This document shows positions 15,661-23,154 of a stretch of 35,329 bases of DNA, one piece after another (the stretch's first letter is position 1; each line of letters opens with the position of its first letter). Source of the stretch: Nitrospirota bacterium. Lineage in GTDB: Bacteria > Nitrospirota > Thermodesulfovibrionia > Thermodesulfovibrionales > JdFR-86. The stretch lies in NCBI GenBank assembly GCA_016207905.1, contig JACQZC010000009.1:1-35329 (forward strand), read 5' to 3'. The notes under the pieces are model-generated. The model was not told the origin of the DNA and did not search any database. It worked only from the letters and a program-made list of their open reading frames with translations. The translations under genes and the position numbers were made by a program.

Positions 15661-17432
15661 GCCGGCAGTATTTGAATTCTAAAAGGTATCTATTTATTGT
15701 TGCATCCTTGTTTCTTCTTTTAGCACCAAACTTACTTTTTGCAGAAGGTCTTTTTGCTGATGGCTCATCTGAAAATACCTGTAATTCCACTCCTTCATCT
15801 CAATTTTTAGTAGCATCAGGAGGAGGAAGTAATACCTGTTCTTTATCCATCTCAGGTCCTGATGGGGGGACAAAATCAGGAAGTTATCAATATAGCATTG
15901 CTCATGCAAATGGCGATATAAGGTGGTGTGTGGAAGGTGCAGGTGTGAGCATAGATGCAAGTGGAGTTGTTAGTCTAAGTAGTTCTGCCTGTGGTGCATT
16001 CTCTGTAAGTGCAACTGACTCTTGTGGGACAGTGAGTAAGGATGTGAGGGTTACGGATGCAGGGCAATGGGTAGAAGTATCTAGTTGTAGTTGTAATAAC
16101 TGTGCTTACCCTCCCTTCAGCATTTCTGACTGTTATAGCGGTAGAACCAGATATGGGGAGGTTCATTCTATATGGGCGTATGGCAGTATGCAAGACTGTG
16201 CTGAACGAACGGCTGGTAAATGCACTCCTCTTTGTGGTTCTCTTTGCCACCCAGGGGGTAATGCATGTTATATGAGAGCCGACGGTGCGATTTTGTTTGA
16301 TTGTATATGGATATCAGTTACCTATGAATGGAAATGCTCGACTCAAAAAGAAGTTGTCAAGGTCTGTGCAGGTGGGTGTGAGGATAAGGATAAAGATGGG
16401 CATTATGCAAAAAGCGAGAGTTGTTCTCAAGGCGATGATTGGGACGATAATGATGCAACCTCTTATCCTGATGCTCCGGAGCTTTACGATGGAAAAGACA
16501 ACGATGGCGACGGCTTGATTGATGAGGGGCTTTATTTGGATAGCGATGGGGATGGTTATGCATCAGATGTAGACTGTAATGACTATGACAATACAATTTA
16601 TCCCGGCGCTCCTGAGTTGTGCGATAATAAGGATAATGATTGTGATGGAGAGACTGATGAGGGGTGTTGTGAGATGGAAGTGAAGGTTTCTCCGTCAGAG
16701 GTAGCTCCACAAAAGACATTTGGAAATACACAGGCAGATATTATTTTGACACTTAAAAAGCCTGCACCTTCTGATGGATGTACTGTAAAGCTAAGTGTAG
16801 AGCCTGTTGACAATTCGGGTGGACATCTACATGATGGAAATAGACCCACAGGAGGGCTGAGTGCAGATAGTGTTACTGTTACTAATATTGAACCAGTGAA
16901 ACATGTAAAGTATACAAGTGGTGAGGTCTCAGGCACAGAGAAGATAATAGCGGAGTTGGTTGGAGGCAGTAAAGAGGAGTTTTCAATAGATGTAAAGGTG
17001 CAGGGGCTCGCGGGCTTAGGCGGTGGGTATTACCAGTTGAAACCGACTCCGATAGGTTACGGACATGTGGATTTCTATAATGTCCAGTCATGGGTTAAAG
17101 GCTTATTTGACAGCATCGCTGAGCTTTATCACAAGAGATTTCCTTCAGCACCTTTACTTGTTGTAACGGATGCAAGCCTCGAATGGGGAGGGCTTTATGA
17201 CTATAAAAATACTTGGACATCACCACACAATACTCACCGCATAGGAACTGATATTGATGTGAGGAGTAAGAATATACCGATAGGGATAAACCGGAATGCA
17301 TTCAAAAGGTTTGTATGCCGAGCTGCTGGATTCCCTTACTTAGAATATCTCGGTCAAGACAATGAGCATTATCATTTATTTTTTTATGAATACAAAAACT
17401 ATGACTATTTTTGCCCACGGGAGGAAAAATAA
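15657..17432 (+). CDS. Secreted multidomain protein: Ig-like, MopE-type repeats, LAS metallopeptidase
   Basis: The signal peptide is about residues 1-29. A Cys-rich region with an Ig-like fold (about 60-135) follows, then two MopE-type metal/calcium motifs (about 241-337). The second is DSDGDG...DCND...PGAPELCDNKDNDCDG; the first has lost its Cys pair in the PELYDGKDNDGDG part. A beta domain (340-450) precedes a C-terminal LAS-type peptidase domain (about 465-580) with H527-x6-D534 (HRIGTDID) and H571-Y-H573, the zinc set of M15/M74 murein peptidases. It may cut peptidoglycan crosslinks or another envelope substrate. ATGA overlaps the nuoE stop. It lies in the insert between nuoE and nuoF. 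Confidence 0.78.
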   Translation: MSRQYLNSKRYLFIVASLFLLLAPNLLFAEGLFADGSSENTCNSTPSSQFLVASGGGSNTCSLSISGPDGGTKSGSYQYSIAHANGDIRWCVEGAGVSIDASGVVSLSSSACGAFSVSATDSCGTVSKDVRVTDAGQWVEVSSCSCNNCAYPPFSISDCYSGRTRYGEVHSIWAYGSMQDCAERTAGKCTPLCGSLCHPGGNACYMRADGAILFDCIWISVTYEWKCSTQKEVVKVCAGGCEDKDKDGHYAKSESCSQGDDWDDNDATSYPDAPELYDGKDNDGDGLIDEGLYLDSDGDGYASDVDCNDYDNTIYPGAPELCDNKDNDCDGETDEGCCEMEVKVSPSEVAPQKTFGNTQADIILTLKKPAPSDGCTVKLSVEPVDNSGGHLHDGNRPTGGLSADSVTVTNIEPVKHVKYTSGEVSGTEKIIAELVGGSKEEFSIDVKVQGLAGLGGGYYQLKPTPIGYGHVDFYNVQSWVKGLFDSIAELYHKRFPSAPLLVVTDASLEWGGLYDYKNTWTSPHNTHRIGTDIDVRSKNIPIGINRNAFKRFVCRAAGFPYLEYLGQDNEHYHLFFYEYKNYDYFCPREEK

Positions 17433-17433
17433 G

Positions 17434-18402
17434 ATGAAACTGAAAATTAGCTTTTTAATAATATGTATGCTTTTTATTACAAGTATTACATTTTCTACCG
17501 CATTAACACAAAACGAACTTGTCAGAGGCTTTTACGACCCCGTAAACGACTGGTTTGTATTTGAATGGGATCGTCCCGAATATGGGAAAACTATGACGGT
17601 TTATGACCCGCCAAACAAGATAGAACCTGATATAAGAGCGTTCCTCAATTTTAACGCTGAACTTAATGAGTATAGATATAGCTATGAGGTGTCCAACTAT
17701 AAAGAGGCGGTACAACCTTTATACATAATCCAGATTAAACATCTTATGGGCATATACAATGCAACACAACCAAATGAGGATTGGGATATGGGTGAATACA
17801 GAGGTGGAGGGCTCTGGGAATGGGCAAAAGTTGGTGGTGAAATTTATGGAATCCTCGCAGGCGAGACGGTAAGCGGATTTTCTTTTAAAAGCCATGGCTT
17901 ACCTACCATCGTAAATGCGGCGTTTTTCGGTTACGAAAGAAATGAAGGGACCAAATTAGAATTTTTGCCGCCTTATGGTGAGCAAGACACGGATGAAATA
18001 GCCAACTCTTTCGACAGAGTATTCAGTAGCCTTGAAGCAACATATCCAGAAAAATTTGAATATGTTTCAGCTAAAACCATCGGCCCGACCGCCCCTCCTT
18101 TAGATTTCAACCCCCTTTCATTCCTTGATTATATTATAGGCATGAAACATGAAGCATCTACTTTAGGCTGGATAACAAACAAGGGCATAGAGATGAGCTT
18201 AGATGCAAAACTGGAAGCCGCAAAGAAGAAACTTGAACAGGGTCAAAATAGCACAGCTAAGAATATTTTAAATGCTCTAATAAATGAGATAGAGGCACAG
18301 GGCTGTGAAACATATGAGGGATGCCTAAAGGGCAAACACCTCACCCCCGAGGCATACGCCTTGCTAAAGTATAATGTTCAGTATCTAATAGAAAGGCTTT
18401 AG
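17434..18402 (+). CDS. Secreted protein with C-terminal FIMAH-like domain
   Basis: ATG 17434 has a GGGAGG site nine bases upstream and starts a signal peptide (MKLKISFLIICMLFITSITFSTA). The central 230 residues are unrecognised; they are rich in aromatic residues and follow no family I know. Residues about 250-323 (SLDAKLEAAKKKLEQGQNS, then LNALINEIEAQ, LTPEAYALL) match the FIMAH domain pattern found at the ends of many bacterial exported proteins. It starts one base after the preceding peptidase gene and its TAG lies inside the right 18-bp repeat. The two exported proteins probably act together in the envelope. Confidence 0.7.
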   Translation: MKLKISFLIICMLFITSITFSTALTQNELVRGFYDPVNDWFVFEWDRPEYGKTMTVYDPPNKIEPDIRAFLNFNAELNEYRYSYEVSNYKEAVQPLYIIQIKHLMGIYNATQPNEDWDMGEYRGGGLWEWAKVGGEIYGILAGETVSGFSFKSHGLPTIVNAAFFGYERNEGTKLEFLPPYGEQDTDEIANSFDRVFSSLEATYPEKFEYVSAKTIGPTAPPLDFNPLSFLDYIIGMKHEASTLGWITNKGIEMSLDAKLEAAKKKLEQGQNSTAKNILNALINEIEAQGCETYEGCLKGKHLTPEAYALLKYNVQYLIERL

Positions 18403-18416
18403 AGCAGTATAAATGA
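18399..18416 (+). repeat. 18-bp direct repeat, right copy, at the start of nuoF
   Basis: This copy is identical to 15643-15660. Its TTAG gives the stop of the FIMAH-domain gene, and its ATGA begins nuoF. Confidence 0.97.
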
Positions 18417-19693
18417 ATTACCTGCTTAAAAACATAGAAAACCCAAATTCATCCGATATTTCCGAATACGAAAAAGCCGGCGGTTATCAGAGCCTTAAAA
18501 AGGCAATTTCCATGGAGCCTCCGTCACTTATAGACGAGATTAAAAGGTCCGGGCTGAGGGGAAGAGGCGGAGCAGGTTTTCCAACTGGCATGAAGTGGGC
18601 ATTTGCCAATGCAGACCCTAAATTTCCCAAATACCTCATCTGTAATGCCGATGAAGGCGAACCCGGAACATTTAAGGACAGACCTATACTTGAGAGAAAC
18701 CCTCACCTTTTAATAGAGGGAATGGCGATTTCAGGACATGCCCTTAGGGCAGAGTATGGATATATATATCTGAGAGGCGAGTATCCCCATGCAAAGGATG
18801 TCCTGAACAAGGCAATCAGGCAGGCATACGAAAAAGGGTATCTGGGAGATAACATAAGTGGAAAGGGTGTAAGGTTTCACCTAACAGTCCATCAGGGTGC
18901 AGGCGCATATATATGCGGTGAGGAGACAGCTCTTATAGAGTCCCTCGAAGGCAAACGGGGACAGCCAAGAATCAAGCCACCCTTTCCTGTCAATGTTGGT
19001 GCCTTTTCTTTGCCAACAGTCGTTAATAATGTAGAGACCCTCTCTAATGTCCCTTATATTATCGAGATTGGGGCTGAGGCATACTCAAAGATAGGCTCTC
19101 CTGACTGTCCAGGGCCAAAGCTTTACTGTGTAAGCGGTCATGTGGAGAAGCCCGGAGTTTATGAGCTTCCAATGGGAACGGCGCTCAAGGAGATTATTTA
19201 TACTCACTGTGGCGGAATTAGAGAAGGAAAGAAGCTAAAGGCAGTTATACCCGGAGGCATATCAACGCCTGTTTTGCCTTTAGAAGGGATTGACTGTCCC
19301 ATGGACTTTGTCTCTATGCCAAAGCACGGCTCGATGCTGGGCTCTGGTGCCGTAATAGTTTTCGATGAGACCACATGTCTTGTAAAGGTGTGTTTGAGGG
19401 CAATGAGATTCTTTGAGCATGAATCATGCGGCAAGTGCACTCCATGTAGAGAAGGCACTGGATGGCTAAGGGCAATACTTGAAAGGATAGAGAATGGAAA
19501 CGGCATAAAAGAAGATATAGAGCTTCTTTTAGACATCGCAGGCAATATAGCAGGAAAGACATTCTGCCCACTCGGAGACGGTGCGGCATCAGTTGTAACG
19601 AGCTTTATCAAGCATTTTAAAGCAGAGTTTCAAGGGCACATCGAAAAGAGAGCATGTCCAATAAAGTCCGAGATGGTCGTTGGTTTAAACTGA
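18413..19693 (+). CDS. nuoF: NADH dehydrogenase-type subunit F (FMN, NADH, 4Fe-4S)
   Basis: NuoF oxidises NADH at FMN and passes electrons through a 4Fe-4S centre to NuoE. The 426 residues show the nucleotide/FMN region GLRGRGGAGFPTGMKW, NADEGEPGTFKDR, and GAGAYICGEETALIESLEG. The cluster ligands are C339-x2-C342-x2-C345 and C385 (SCGKCTPCREGT, FCPLGD). No extra N-terminal thioredoxin or C-terminal ferredoxin domain is fused. The ATG lies in the right 18-bp repeat. The TGA (19691-19693) abuts the 3' end of ssrA on the other strand with no spacer. Confidence 0.95.
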   Translation: MNYLLKNIENPNSSDISEYEKAGGYQSLKKAISMEPPSLIDEIKRSGLRGRGGAGFPTGMKWAFANADPKFPKYLICNADEGEPGTFKDRPILERNPHLLIEGMAISGHALRAEYGYIYLRGEYPHAKDVLNKAIRQAYEKGYLGDNISGKGVRFHLTVHQGAGAYICGEETALIESLEGKRGQPRIKPPFPVNVGAFSLPTVVNNVETLSNVPYIIEIGAEAYSKIGSPDCPGPKLYCVSGHVEKPGVYELPMGTALKEIIYTHCGGIREGKKLKAVIPGGISTPVLPLEGIDCPMDFVSMPKHGSMLGSGAVIVFDETTCLVKVCLRAMRFFEHESCGKCTPCREGTGWLRAILERIENGNGIKEDIELLLDIAGNIAGKTFCPLGDGAASVVTSFIKHFKAEFQGHIEKRACPIKSEMVVGLN

Positions 19694-20042
19694 TGGTGGA
19701 GGCGGCGGGAATCGAACCCGCGTCCGGAAGCATTACTCTCAGGCATCTACATGCTTAGACTGTTTATTAAGTCTCGGATAATGTTCCGCCAGCAGTCAGG
19801 CATCCCATACCCAATCCCCTTTTGTCTTAACCATTAGCGTAGGAGAGACACTAACAGCGTAGCCTGCTAAATGACGCCTCATCCTCAGGCACAGGCAACC
19901 AGAGGCGAAGCGTGCCGCTTTTAATTAAGCGGCAAGTGCCAATTCAGTGTTGGCTTTTGTGAATGTTCCATCTTTTTCCGTGGTGATGGAGCCACGACAT
20001 GCAGACTGAGCCTCACAACCTCCGTCAAAACCTTGCGCCCCC
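19694..20042 (-). ncRNA. ssrA: Transfer-messenger RNA (tmRNA)
   Basis: The tRNA-like ends pair: 5' GGGGGCG (20042-20036) with CGCCTCC followed by A and encoded CCA (to 19694). The T arm reads GCGGG-TTCGATT-CCCGC. The tag frame at 19954-19925 encodes ANTELALAA and a TAA stop, ending in the expected ALAA. The RNA rescues stalled ribosomes by adding this degradation tag. It lies 15 bases after smpB on the same strand. Such genes are common integration sites, and an accessory region lies on the far side of smpB. Confidence 0.97.
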
Positions 20043-20057
20043 TATTCATTGGAAATT

Positions 20058-20513
20058 TCATCCACTTCTGCTCGATGCCTTCAAACCCTTTTCAATCTCT
20101 TTTTTAGCTTCCTTTTCCTTAATAGCCTCTCTCTTTTCAAAGAGCCTTTTGCCTTTTGCAATGCCAATCTCCACCTTTGCCAGATGGTTTTTAAAGTATA
20201 TCTTAAGAGGTATCAGGCTATAGCCTCTCTGTGCCACCTTTCCGCTGAGCTTACTAATCTCTGCCCTTTTCAGCAAGAGCTTTCTTGTCCTTAGAGGCTC
20301 GTGGTTTGCAATATTGCCATGACTATAAGGACTTATATGGCAGTTAATGAGAAATGCCTCAGAGCCCTTGACAATAGCATAACTGTCCTTAAGGTTCGCC
20401 TTCCCCTCTCTCAGGGATTTCACTTCGGTTCCTAAAAGAGCAATGCCTGCTGAAAAGGTGTCTTCTATAAAGTAGTCGTAAAACGCCTTTTTGTTCGAGC
20501 AGACTACATTCAT
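20058..20513 (-). CDS. smpB: SsrA-binding protein
   Basis: SmpB binds the tRNA-like part of tmRNA and brings it to stalled ribosomes. The 151 residues show NKKAFYDYFIEDTFSAGIAL, GTEVKSLREGKANLKDSYA, FLINCHISPYSHGN and the C-terminal basic tail (KGKRLFEKREAIKEKEAKKEIEK) that enters the decoding channel. The gene for its RNA partner follows directly, 15 bases downstream, so they are probably co-transcribed. Confidence 0.97.
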   Translation of the reverse strand: MNVVCSNKKAFYDYFIEDTFSAGIALLGTEVKSLREGKANLKDSYAIVKGSEAFLINCHISPYSHGNIANHEPLRTRKLLLKRAEISKLSGKVAQRGYSLIPLKIYFKNHLAKVEIGIAKGKRLFEKREAIKEKEAKKEIEKGLKASSRSG

Positions 20514-20616
20514 CTATAATTTTATCATATTTGGAAAGATTTTGGATTGTTGGGTAATGTCAATCATCCTGTATAAATCCCTTTCATAAATCGTTGCCAC
20601 CTCCTTTTTTATATGT

Positions 20617-20844
20617 TCAGATGTTTTCGACTAAGTCTTTGTCTTTATTTGGTTTTTCAGCCATTTCACAGTTCAAATGTTCAGATAAATCATGGTTTTC
20701 TTGAACAGAGACACCATTGATTTTTAAGGGATTCTCCTCTAAGCATCGGGTCTGTTCAAATCCCTGTTCAGATAAATTGGGTTTCAGCTTTGAATCTAAA
20801 GGGTTTTCCTGTTCAAATAACCTTGCCTTAGAAATCTTCTTCAT
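20617..20844 (-). CDS. 75-residue hypothetical protein with internal duplication
   Basis: ATG 20844 is preceded by GGGAGGT at good spacing, which supports real translation. The protein is hydrophilic and acidic. It contains two related blocks of about 24 residues: FEQENPLDSKLKPNLSEQ and LEENPLKINGVSVQENHDL. The duplication is visible in the DNA as paired GTTCAAAT / TGTTCAGATAAAT elements. No family is recognised. It diverges from the gene at 21063 and shares its regulatory region. Confidence 0.5.
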   Translation of the reverse strand: MKKISKARLFEQENPLDSKLKPNLSEQGFEQTRCLEENPLKINGVSVQENHDLSEHLNCEMAEKPNKDKDLVENI

Positions 20845-20878
20845 AATACCTCCCTAAGCCAGCTTAAATTAAAAAATA

Positions 20879-20932
20879 TGAAATTGTCCATATGAAATCC
20901 TTCACCTGAAATCCTTCACCTTGACAATTTCA
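20879..20932. promoter_or_regulatory. Operator-like inverted repeat around a 14-bp tandem repeat
   Basis: TGAAATTGTC (20879-20888) and GACAATTTCA (20923-20932) form a perfect 10-bp inverted repeat. Between them the 14-bp unit TGAAATCCTTCACC stands twice in tandem (20893-20906, 20907-20920). The array lies between the divergent genes starting at 20844 and 21063, where a regulator could act on both. Confidence 0.55.
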
Positions 20933-20956
20933 CGGCTTTTATGAACCCATACAACC

Positions 20957-20988
20957 CCTTGACAGGAAAGAGAGGTCTGCTTAAGATA
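20957..20988 (+). promoter_or_regulatory. Promoter block, copy A (partner 35119-35150)
   Basis: TTGACA (20959-20964) and TAAGAT (20982-20987) with a 17-base spacer form a sigma-70-type promoter. The whole 32-base block recurs on the minus strand at 35150-35119 with two differences. An imperfect hairpin (GTCCTTCCT / AGGAAGGGAC, about 20999-21027) lies in the leader. Confidence 0.75.
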
Positions 20989-21062
20989 TAACAGTCGGAG
21001 TCCTTCCTGCTTCAACGGAGGAAGGGACAGCATCCATTGTAGGCAAAAAGGAGGGAGTTGAG

Positions 21063-21959
21063 ATGTCAGAAACAATGAATCAAAAAGGAGTTGAACAAAA
21101 TGTTTTTGGGCTTCCTGTAGACCATGATATTATATTTTCAAATCATAAAGGTATTTATAAACAAGGAGTAGAAAAACGTCAGACAAAACTACTTAAAAAA
21201 ATTTCTTTCATCAAAACATTTTTGAAAGTTGATGAAAAAATAATTCTTATAACAACTGGATGTTCTCCTATGTCTATTTTCGAAGAATGGTCAATGGGAT
21301 GGATTGCGACTTATCTAAAACGTTCTTTGTTAGTTTTTACCAATAAACGTATTTTCCACATTCCAACAGAACGGGATTATTCCTATAGAAATTCAATAGC
21401 CCAAATCCTTTATGGTGACTGCCAAGCAATTGAAATGAAAGAAGGTCTAAGGAGAAAGCTTGTTATTAAATATAAAAGCGGAGAAAAAGAAAAATTTCCT
21501 TATATAGCAAGAACAGAGAGAAAGAAAATAAAAGCGTTGCTTAAGACTATTTCGCTGGAAGGTATACAGAGTAATACAGCGGGGAGAATACATCTTTGCC
21601 CTCGTTGCACAAAAGAACTAACCAAAAATGAATACACATGTCCAAACTGTCGTCTTGATTTTAAGGACAAAGCTGAAGCTAAAAAAATTTCTATTGTTTA
21701 CCCTGGTGGTGGGTATTTTTATACTAGGCATCCATTGTTAGGAGTAGCTGATGCAATAACAGAATCTATCCTTCTTCTTTTTGTAGTTTTATCATTGGTT
21801 GATACACTGCAAGGTGGTAAAGATGGCTTTAACTCGTTTGTGCTTTTTTCAATAATATTAGCACTTGAAAAAGTAATAACAGTTTATCATTCTAATCATT
21901 TTATTAAAGAATATATTCCAAAAGAGAAGGAGATAAAACCTATAATTGCGAGTCAATGA
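21063..21959 (+). CDS. PH-like, zinc-ribbon, two-helix membrane protein (cassette-like)
   Basis: ATG 21063 follows AAGGAGGG. The N-terminal 170 residues resemble a bacterial PH-like domain (KSLLVFTNKRIFHIPT, then a beta strand pattern). A zinc ribbon follows at about 178-200 (CPRC...CPNC). Two hydrophobic helices lie near residues 233-250 and 261-278. The PL-x7-TE-x4-LLF segment there resembles the end of the protein encoded at 33682. The gene is AT-richer than its neighbours, has its own promoter block, and is followed 28 bases after its stop by an attC-like hairpin, so it looks like a transferred cassette. Its function is unknown; a membrane-linked sensing or defence role is only a guess. 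Confidence 0.7.
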   Translation: MSETMNQKGVEQNVFGLPVDHDIIFSNHKGIYKQGVEKRQTKLLKKISFIKTFLKVDEKIILITTGCSPMSIFEEWSMGWIATYLKRSLLVFTNKRIFHIPTERDYSYRNSIAQILYGDCQAIEMKEGLRRKLVIKYKSGEKEKFPYIARTERKKIKALLKTISLEGIQSNTAGRIHLCPRCTKELTKNEYTCPNCRLDFKDKAEAKKISIVYPGGGYFYTRHPLLGVADAITESILLLFVVLSLVDTLQGGKDGFNSFVLFSIILALEKVITVYHSNHFIKEYIPKEKEIKPIIASQ

Positions 21960-21987
21960 AGGGTGTTTGTTTTTGTCCACAACAGAT

Positions 21988-22053
21988 GGCTAACACGTTG
22001 CAAAAACTGACGTCCAAACCCTTCGGGCTTCTTTTGCACCAACAACGTTATAT
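21988..22053 (+). other. attC-like recombination site
   Basis: The outer boxes GGCTAAC (21988-21994) and GTTATAT (22047-22053) pair through TAAC/GTTA. The inner pairs are GTTG/CAAC, GCAAAA/TTTTGC and CCC/GGG around a TTC loop. This nested, imperfect hairpin with unpaired bases is the plan of integron attC sites. The right box deviates from GTTRRRY at one position. It lies just after a gene stop, as in gene cassettes. No integrase is in the window. Confidence 0.6.
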
Positions 22054-22195
22054 GAAATAGCTAAATAGAATAGTCTAAATAGCTCCACTTCCTATTTACT
22101 TAGGATTGTTAATCAGGGACATTACTCAGGCTCCCCTTCCCACATTTCCTGACAACACTCCTGCAAGATTTCAGGAGCTTTACACTGGAAAGCAA
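22054..22195. other. Short intergenic stretch with two hairpins
   Basis: CTCCTG-CAAGATTT-CAGGAG (about 22160-22179) and CTGGAAA-(7)-TTTCCAG (22185-22205) are perfect stems downstream of the minus-strand toxin-like gene. The second spans that gene's stop codon. Neither has a T run on the minus strand, so terminator activity is uncertain. Confidence 0.4.
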
Positions 22196-22546
22196 TTATT
22201 TCCAGTTGCTTAGAAACTCAACCCTGTTTTTTATGTCCCCTGCCCTGAGTGTAAACCAGAGTTTCATTAGCCTTTTTAGCAGAACGCCGACAGGCAACTG
22301 GTCTGATAGTATAATCCCTGAATGCTCCTTGCCATGGCTGATAAACTCATCATGCAGGACCTTAAAGTCCTTTTTGTTGTGGGTGAAAATGGCTCTTTTT
22401 CCCTTTACGGCAAAAATAAGTTGCTCTTTATCAGACAGATTGTAGTTCCCTGCCTGCTGTGTTGTAATTACATCAACGCCTCTGTTTAAAAGGGCTTGCG
22501 CAAAGGATAAAGGCACATCTTCGTCAAGATAGAGCCTTATCCTCAT
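22196..22546 (-). CDS. DUF5615-family PIN-like protein, putative toxin
   Basis: The 116 residues begin MRIRLYLDEDVPLSFAQALLNRGVDVITT, the typical start of DUF5615/Mut7-C-like PIN-fold proteins. Acidic residues Asp8 and Asp10 and the THNKKDF segment near residue 55 resemble the metal site. Family members are predicted RNases that pair with DUF433 antitoxins. The ATG overlaps the upstream DUF433 stop by four bases (22543-22546), typical of toxin-antitoxin operons. It could instead be a solitary housekeeping nuclease, but the pairing argues against that. Confidence 0.85.
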   Translation of the reverse strand: MRIRLYLDEDVPLSFAQALLNRGVDVITTQQAGNYNLSDKEQLIFAVKGKRAIFTHNKKDFKVLHDEFISHGKEHSGIILSDQLPVGVLLKRLMKLWFTLRAGDIKNRVEFLSNWK

Positions 22547-22815
22547 TTTCGGAGGAGCTTTTTAATGGTGTCTTCGCTGTCTTCGTCTATCTCCCTGTCT
22601 ATCTCTGACTGGTGCTCGTAATAGTAAGAGAGGGCATCATGGATTTGTGCGAGGCTGAGATGGGGAAACTCCCTCGCAAGGTCTTCCGGTGAGAAGCCAA
22701 GTTTGTAATACGCAATTATATTTGAGAGCCGTGTCCGTGTTCCTGCAATCAGCGGATTACCGCCTCCCACATCCTTTCGTCGGGTTATATATGGATGGGT
22801 GATTTTTGTTGACAT
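22543..22815 (-). CDS. DUF433-family protein, putative antitoxin
   Basis: At 90 residues it shows the DUF433 pattern: ITRRKDVGGGNPLIAGTRTRLSNIIAYYKLGFSPEDLAREFPHL, followed by a helix-turn-helix-like LSLAQIHDALSYYYEH. DUF433 proteins are DNA-binding antitoxins of PIN-like toxins. A GGAGGCGGAG stretch precedes the ATG. The gene is first in the pair and overlaps the DUF5615 start, so it probably represses the operon itself. Confidence 0.87.
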   Translation of the reverse strand: MSTKITHPYITRRKDVGGGNPLIAGTRTRLSNIIAYYKLGFSPEDLAREFPHLSLAQIHDALSYYYEHQSEIDREIDEDSEDTIKKLLRK

Positions 22816-23154
22816 CTCCGCCTCCTCGTTTTAGAAATTATAACATAAAATGCAGAATCTTTTTGCCATTTCAGGAAACAGGGGGACACCTCCCTCACTA
22901 ATCCGCTAACTCTTTAAAACCTTCTCAAAAGGCATCATATAATTTCTAATTCCCCTCGTTGAATCCCTTTCCTCTGAAAAGAAAATCTTAAAAATTGTCA
23001 AACCTAAAAATACACCCTTCTCCCCTTCCCCTCCCCACGCAAACTTCTTCAGGACAGATGGCATTCCTGATGAGTTTTTCCCTGTAAGTCGTTTTAAGAA
23101 TGCAGAGAAAAAGTATGGGAGATGCACAGAAGATTTTACGCTACCAGAAAGAAT
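22816..23154. other. Intergenic region with degenerate repeat, no credible gene
   Basis: It contains copy 2 of the degenerate dispersed repeat (22890-22945) followed by C-rich tracts. A 73-codon minus-strand frame at 22906-23127 is made largely of this repeat and lacks a ribosome site. Confidence 0.55.
22890..22945 (+). repeat. Degenerate dispersed repeat, copy 2 (partner 7448-7496)
   Basis: It matches the minus strand of 7448-7496 through shared blocks including CTCAAAAGGCA. The two copies are in opposite orientation, about 15.4 kb apart. Confidence 0.55.

Noticed and set aside
15643-18416. nuoE/nuoF split as an assembly artefact
   Set aside because: An 18-bp repeat is shorter than usual assembly word sizes and both junctions are in perfect register. 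Read mapping should still confirm it.
22906-23127. 73-codon minus-strand ORF
   Set aside because: It is built largely from the degenerate repeat and C-rich tracts, has no ribosome site and resembles no protein family.
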